A stretch of DNA of 64,000 nt from Anniella stebbinsi. Its lineage: Eukaryota; Chordata; Lepidosauria; Squamata; Anniellidae. Position 1 is the first letter of the stretch. The number at the start of each line of letters is the position of its first letter. The notes under the pieces were generated by a model. It saw only the letters and a list, made by a program, of their open reading frames with translations. It was not told the origin of the DNA and made no database searches. Positions 60,049 to 64,000 of this stretch are shown one piece after another. A program made the translations under genes and the position numbers. The stretch is taken from assembly GCA_029215795.1 (NCBI GenBank), contig JARDYH010000041.1, positions 62,001-126,000 of the forward strand, read 5' to 3'.

Positions 60049-63000
60049 ATGTCGGAAGCTGACCTCCCAGGCACGGCTCTGCAGAAGGAAGAGGACAAAG
60101 TGGCTGACACCGGAAAAGAACACAGTGAGTCTTTCATTGAAAACCCTGAAACTGGAAAAGATCGCCTTAGTAAAACAGAGGGTGAAGAAAGGGTACCCCA
60201 TCTAGTAGAAGACTTGAAAAGAAAGGATTTGAAGGAAAAGGGTATGCTAACTGGGAGGGAAATACAGAAGGAAGGGCCCTTGCGAGAGCTCTCAGTCCCC
60301 TCTTGTGAGAAGGAGTTTTTTTCCATTGAAAATACAAAGGAACAACCTGAAGACCTTTTGTTAAGGGAGCGAAAGGAAGAAGGAGGGGGGGTGAGAGTTG
60401 GAAGCCCCCAAACCCGAGGAGGAGATGTTAAAACCCTACCCGCGGGCTCTCTTCCCGAATGGGGAGAGGATCTAATCCGGTCCCAGGCCTCGTGGACTCT
60501 TCCAGATGAGCCAGGCCCGGAGCAAACTCATTATGACTCAGCGTTTGTTTGCAGAGAGCCACAGGAAGTGCCTCTTAGCCGGCAGAAAGTAGAAATGAGC
60601 TGGCAGGAAATGGGGTCGCTGGAAAGGGGGAGGGACAGATCGCCCATTAAGCCTGGAGAGGCTTTTCAAAGGTCCCCTGAAATTGACTGGCAGGGAAGAC
60701 GTCCAATGGGAGCTGAAATCTGTACAGAACCTGCAAAATACAGTTTAATGCAGCAAAGGAGCAGGGACACTGACTTTTTGGAAGTAAAAGCATACAGACC
60801 GGGATTTCTGAGTGCTGATTCTGGCACTTATTTGTCTGTTTCTGATTCTGAAGTAGTTTCTTTTCAAAGAAGAAACACTGACAGTGGGGAAGGAAAAAAG
60901 GACTTTGATTGTAGTCCAGATATGTTTGAGTCTGTGCAGCAACAGACCCCCTTTTTGCAGAATACACCCATTGGATCTGGGATGGAACAGGCAGACATCG
61001 TTATGAATATGACAGACGAAAAAGATGACAGTAAACAGGGAGAAAATAGAAAGGAACGTCTGAGAGATAAATGGGCCAACTCTTCCAACTCGAGAGAGAA
61101 AAGAATTTTAATGCAGTGGGAAACGCAAATGTGCCTTCCTATGGAAGATGTGCATAAATTTCTTTTGTACCCTCCCTTTGATGAAAATGACCTGGTCAAA
61201 TTATGGGGATTTATAGTGGTACGCGTGGCTTTGAGTGGGCCGGCTCAGGAAAAGAAGCTCAATAAACTGGGACACGAGAAACTTTTTCGCTTGTTGGAAA
61301 GCGCGCGTGAACCTATTTTGGAACTGTTGAAAGGCAATGAGGTTGCCGACCGAGAGGATGCCGTGACGGCCGTGAAGTTGACGGAGAATATTGTCGAACG
61401 GATGTTGATCATGCGTAAGCCGCGGACCTCTCGGGAAAGTTTTCCCAAATGGCTAGAAGAAAGGGAATTTATCAGAATGCTACAAGAAGTTTTGAGAGAA
61501 TGGGAGAAACCCGAGAGGCGAAGCACGCTAGCTCAGCCTATCCTATGTAGAGACACGAATGATAAAAATCTCGTGATGACGAGAGAGGACTATATGGAGT
61601 GGTTGGCTTTAATAATTTCTTATTTACGGCAGAGGGGGACGTTAAAGAAAAGATATGGGAGAGACTCTTTTCTAGATTTGCAAACGCGGAGCCGAGGGAC
61701 GGATGTCACGGAAGAGCGAGGAGCTTCGCTGACGACTGGAGGAAGAACGCCTGTAATGGGAGACCCGGAGGTGGAGCCGGATGGCGATACGGAGGAGGAG
61801 AGTCGGGCCTTTTTCATTGAACAGGGGACTTCTGCGCTTGCAGGGTCCCCGCAAATCGGTGAGGACCTAACTTTCGGTCTTAGCTCGGGGGAGAAGTCTT
61901 TACCTAAAGGCAAGAGATCTAGGAAAGAGGGGAGTGAAAACCCCTCGCCGGCGGCCGATAGGGGGAAAAAGGCTAGGACGGGAGGCGTAGAGTTGGATCC
62001 GAACGAAGTAGAATCTGAGACTCGATTTCACAGGGTGTCGGAAACGGAGACGGAGACGGGGGAGGAGTCGGGAGAGGAGTCGGATATGGAGTCGGAGCTC
62101 TTGTCTGATGTAGAAATAGAATGCGGACAACGAGCGGAGGAAGGGAAAGGGGAAATCCGGGAATCTTCTGTAACAGTAGGGACTAAAGCACAGGAGGGGA
62201 GGAAAAAAGGAGACGGGACGGAAGGGGTTAGAGGCGGAAGGAGTTCGGGATCGGGCAGTCCTTTAGCCGAACTGATTAGGTGGAGTTCGGACCCGGATTT
62301 ATTAGAATTGGAGGAGGTGGTACGGTTAGAAGAGAGGGTAGACGTTCCCCGAGATAATGGGGGGGTCGGAGAGGGGAAACGGAAGTCGGGCCCGGATGCT
62401 GCTGGTGTTTCTGCTTTCTCCCCTGCCGAGGATTCGATCTGTGCGGATGGAGGAGAAAGCGGGACGGGACTTTCGTCGGAGTCGAAGGCGCCTTTGGCGG
62501 ACGTGGACTGTGATGAACGTGCGCTCGGAGATTCGCTCAGGGGGCGAAAGGAACGGCATTTTCAACAAGGAGCGCGGCCGAAGGAAAGAGGGACTTTGGG
62601 ACATTCGCTTCCACCTGTACGAAGTGTTTATAAAATTGGTCTTGTGAGTAATGGCGTTCCGCCGCCGCCGACGTCGCCTTCTCGTGAGGTTTCTCCGAGT
62701 ACTGTAGCGGCCTCGGAGAAACCCAGAGAATCGATCGTCGGAGATGATACGACACGGGGAGAGGTTACGGAGGGGGAATCGACAATAAATACAGAAGCGC
62801 GGGAAGGGCCCCCTTCGCAAGGGAAGCAGAGGGTGAGATCCTATGCTGCGGCTGCGGCGGGGGAGTCCGATGCTGGGGGGTCGGGGAATAGAATGGGAGG
62901 GGAAAGGCCAAATATGAGAGGATACAGAGATTTAGAGTTGGATATGTTTGAAGATCAAGAACTCTTAGACCGATATTATTCGGGAATCCCGGACGACTAC

Positions 63001-64000
63001 GATGCTCGCCAGAGATATGTAGTACGTCTGCGGTATAGAGGACAGGACCCGCAGAAAATATCGAGGAACTATATTGAAAATGAGATACTTTTTCGATTTT
63101 TGAAATATCCTAAGGAGGACATTTTGGCGGTTATCATCCCGCTAGGGATGAGGGAGATAGATATTTGCTTGAGAACGGAACGGGCGTACCAAAAGTTTTG
63201 GGATTTGTGTCGATTGGCGGTGAAAAACAGAGCCTCGATTTTTAAGGATTACGATGTGGTCCCTCTTTTTCGAGGAGAGACTAAAGTTTTGACCGTGAGC
63301 TTCCGAACGACGAGTATACCTAAAGAGGACATCGCTACGTGGCTTGGCCGTCATTGCCGAGTCATGATGGAACCGGAAAAGAAACTATCCGAGGCGGGAA
63401 TTTGGACGGGAGAGTTTAGAGCGATAGTGGCCTTGGACAGGACGGCCTACGGCGGACCAAGGCACTTGCCGAAGTATTTCTTTTTGGGAGCGGACAGGGG
63501 AATGACCCGATATAGCGGTCAGCCCTCGGCGTGCTTCCAATGCGGAGGTTACGATCACCATCGCCGCAATTGTACCACTCCGCTCTGTTCCAAGTGTGGA
63601 ACTAAAGGACATAGCACGATGCATTGTGACAGAGAGGTGACTTGTAGCTTGTGTAGACAAATCGGGCACCCGTACATGTGGTGCCCGGCCTCCAAGTATA
63701 ATATGGACGATGACGAGAGATTTAGGGAAGCTTCGAGGAGAGCGACCGAAGGGAAAAGACGACAGGAAGAAAAGGAAAAAAAGGAACGAGCGGAAAGGGA
63801 CGGGAAGCAAAAAGAAAGAGAAAACGAGGCGGCGAAGGACAAAAGAACGTCATACGCTCGAGTTCGGGACATTTTAGGAAAGGCGAGAGGAGGAAACGGA
63901 AGCTCTGCGGGAAGCTCGACACAAAGCCACGGGTCTGAGAAGGAACGAGAGGATGAGTTGTACAGGCAAAGTCGGGAAATGGAAGAACGGGAACGTGTCG
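60049..64000 (+). CDS. ORF1 protein, N-terminal part (unit H)
   Basis: Open from ATG 60049 to the window end, about 1317 codons. It includes the N-terminal low-complexity half, the ZCCHC3-like region and all three zinc knuckles (about 63532-63684). The coiled-coil tail and stop are cut off by the window edge. No stop interrupts the visible part, unlike unit D. Confidence 0.87.
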   Translation, partial: MSEADLPGTALQKEEDKVADTGKEHSESFIENPETGKDRLSKTEGEERVPHLVEDLKRKDLKEKGMLTGREIQKEGPLRELSVPSCEKEFFSIENTKEQPEDLLLRERKEEGGGVRVGSPQTRGGDVKTLPAGSLPEWGEDLIRSQASWTLPDEPGPEQTHYDSAFVCREPQEVPLSRQKVEMSWQEMGSLERGRDRSPIKPGEAFQRSPEIDWQGRRPMGAEICTEPAKYSLMQQRSRDTDFLEVKAYRPGFLSADSGTYLSVSDSEVVSFQRRNTDSGEGKKDFDCSPDMFESVQQQTPFLQNTPIGSGMEQADIVMNMTDEKDDSKQGENRKERLRDKWANSSNSREKRILMQWETQMCLPMEDVHKFLLYPPFDENDLVKLWGFIVVRVALSGPAQEKKLNKLGHEKLFRLLESAREPILELLKGNEVADREDAVTAVKLTENIVERMLIMRKPRTSRESFPKWLEEREFIRMLQEVLREWEKPERRSTLAQPILCRDTNDKNLVMTREDYMEWLALIISYLRQRGTLKKRYGRDSFLDLQTRSRGTDVTEERGASLTTGGRTPVMGDPEVEPDGDTEEESRAFFIEQGTSALAGSPQIGEDLTFGLSSGEKSLPKGKRSRKEGSENPSPAADRGKKARTGGVELDPNEVESETRFHRVSETETETGEESGEESDMESELLSDVEIECGQRAEEGKGEIRESSVTVGTKAQEGRKKGDGTEGVRGGRSSGSGSPLAELIRWSSDPDLLELEEVVRLEERVDVPRDNGGVGEGKRKSGPDAAGVSAFSPAEDSICADGGESGTGLSSESKAPLADVDCDERALGDSLRGRKERHFQQGARPKERGTLGHSLPPVRSVYKIGLVSNGVPPPPTSPSREVSPSTVAASEKPRESIVGDDTTRGEVTEGESTINTEAREGPPSQGKQRVRSYAAAAAGESDAGGSGNRMGGERPNMRGYRDLELDMFEDQELLDRYYSGIPDDYDARQRYVVRLRYRGQDPQKISRNYIENEILFRFLKYPKEDILAVIIPLGMREIDICLRTERAYQKFWDLCRLAVKNRASIFKDYDVVPLFRGETKVLTVSFRTTSIPKEDIATWLGRHCRVMMEPEKKLSEAGIWTGEFRAIVALDRTAYGGPRHLPKYFFLGADRGMTRYSGQPSACFQCGGYDHHRRNCTTPLCSKCGTKGHSTMHCDREVTCSLCRQIGHPYMWCPASKYNMDDDERFREASRRATEGKRRQEEKEKKERAERDGKQKERENEAAKDKRTSYARVRDILGKARGGNGSSAGSSTQSHGSEKEREDELYRQSREMEERERV

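Larger units (their letters stand above)
59863..64000 (+). mobile_element. Unit H: retrotransposon, 5' part
   Basis: Leader and most of ORF1, matching the other copies up to the window end. The rest lies beyond the window, so its Pro/Arg and Asp/His states are unknown. Confidence 0.92.

Noticed and set aside
1..64000. Long terminal repeats, integrase or tyrosine recombinase that would make this an LTR, DIRS or Penelope-type element
   Set aside because: No such domains are seen in either strand's translations; APE endonuclease motifs and poly(A) tails fit a LINE.

Overview
The whole 64 kb window is one head-to-tail array of a full-length non-LTR (LINE) retrotransposon. Successive copies are separated by tracts of the vertebrate-type telomere repeat, CCCTAA on the + strand (TTAGGG on the - strand). 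I see no unrelated gene. The (TTAGGG)n repeat, together with an ORF1 that has three CCHC zinc knuckles and an ORF2 with an APE-type endonuclease and reverse transcriptase (Tx1/L1-like), suggests a eukaryote, most likely an animal and plausibly a vertebrate such as a fish, amphibian or cyclostome. The host is an inference; the array structure is read directly.

Layout: unit A (1-2122, 3' part only), complete units B (2475-11697), C (11884-21114), D (21472-30732), E (31110-40340), F (40680-49909) and G (50269-59492), and unit H (59863-64000, 5' part only). All lie on the + strand, with ORF1-start spacing of 9.41 to 9.64 kb. Each unit has a 186-nt leader with two short upstream ORFs and a hairpin, ORF1 (1597 aa from its first ATG), a 109-nt AT-rich spacer, ORF2 (about 1296 codons, without an ATG ahead of the endonuclease domain), a 218-nt 3' UTR with AATAAA, a poly(A) run of 14-22, a second copy of TTTATTCCT, and then the telomeric tract. 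Within each tract the repeat changes in a fixed order: pure CCCTAA (24-44 copies), then CCCTTAA (0-5), then CCTTAA (13 copies in six of seven tracts), then CCTCAA and the element.

The copies are almost identical. Among complete units I see two amino-acid polymorphisms (ORF1 Pro/Arg in C and G; ORF2 Asp/His in D and F), one 30-bp tandem duplication that puts a stop in ORF1 of unit D, and one 1-nt deletion that shifts ORF2 of unit F. Units B, C, E and G keep both frames open. Alternating markers in units D-G suggest a two-unit (about 19.2 kb) higher-order repeat.

How the parts may work together (inference): ORF1p would bind element RNA, and ORF2p would nick DNA and reverse transcribe. The orientation places each element's 3' end on the telomeric G-strand and its 5' end toward the chromosome terminus, as in Drosophila HeT-A/TART. 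The element RNA ends in CCUAA before its poly(A), so it could pair with a telomeric 3' end. The duplicated TTTATTCCT around the poly(A) fits priming at that site followed by slippage onto the poly(A) tail. The window therefore looks like a telomere-associated retrotransposon array. Whether it maintains chromosome ends, or is a subtelomeric array amplified by recombination, cannot be decided from sequence alone.
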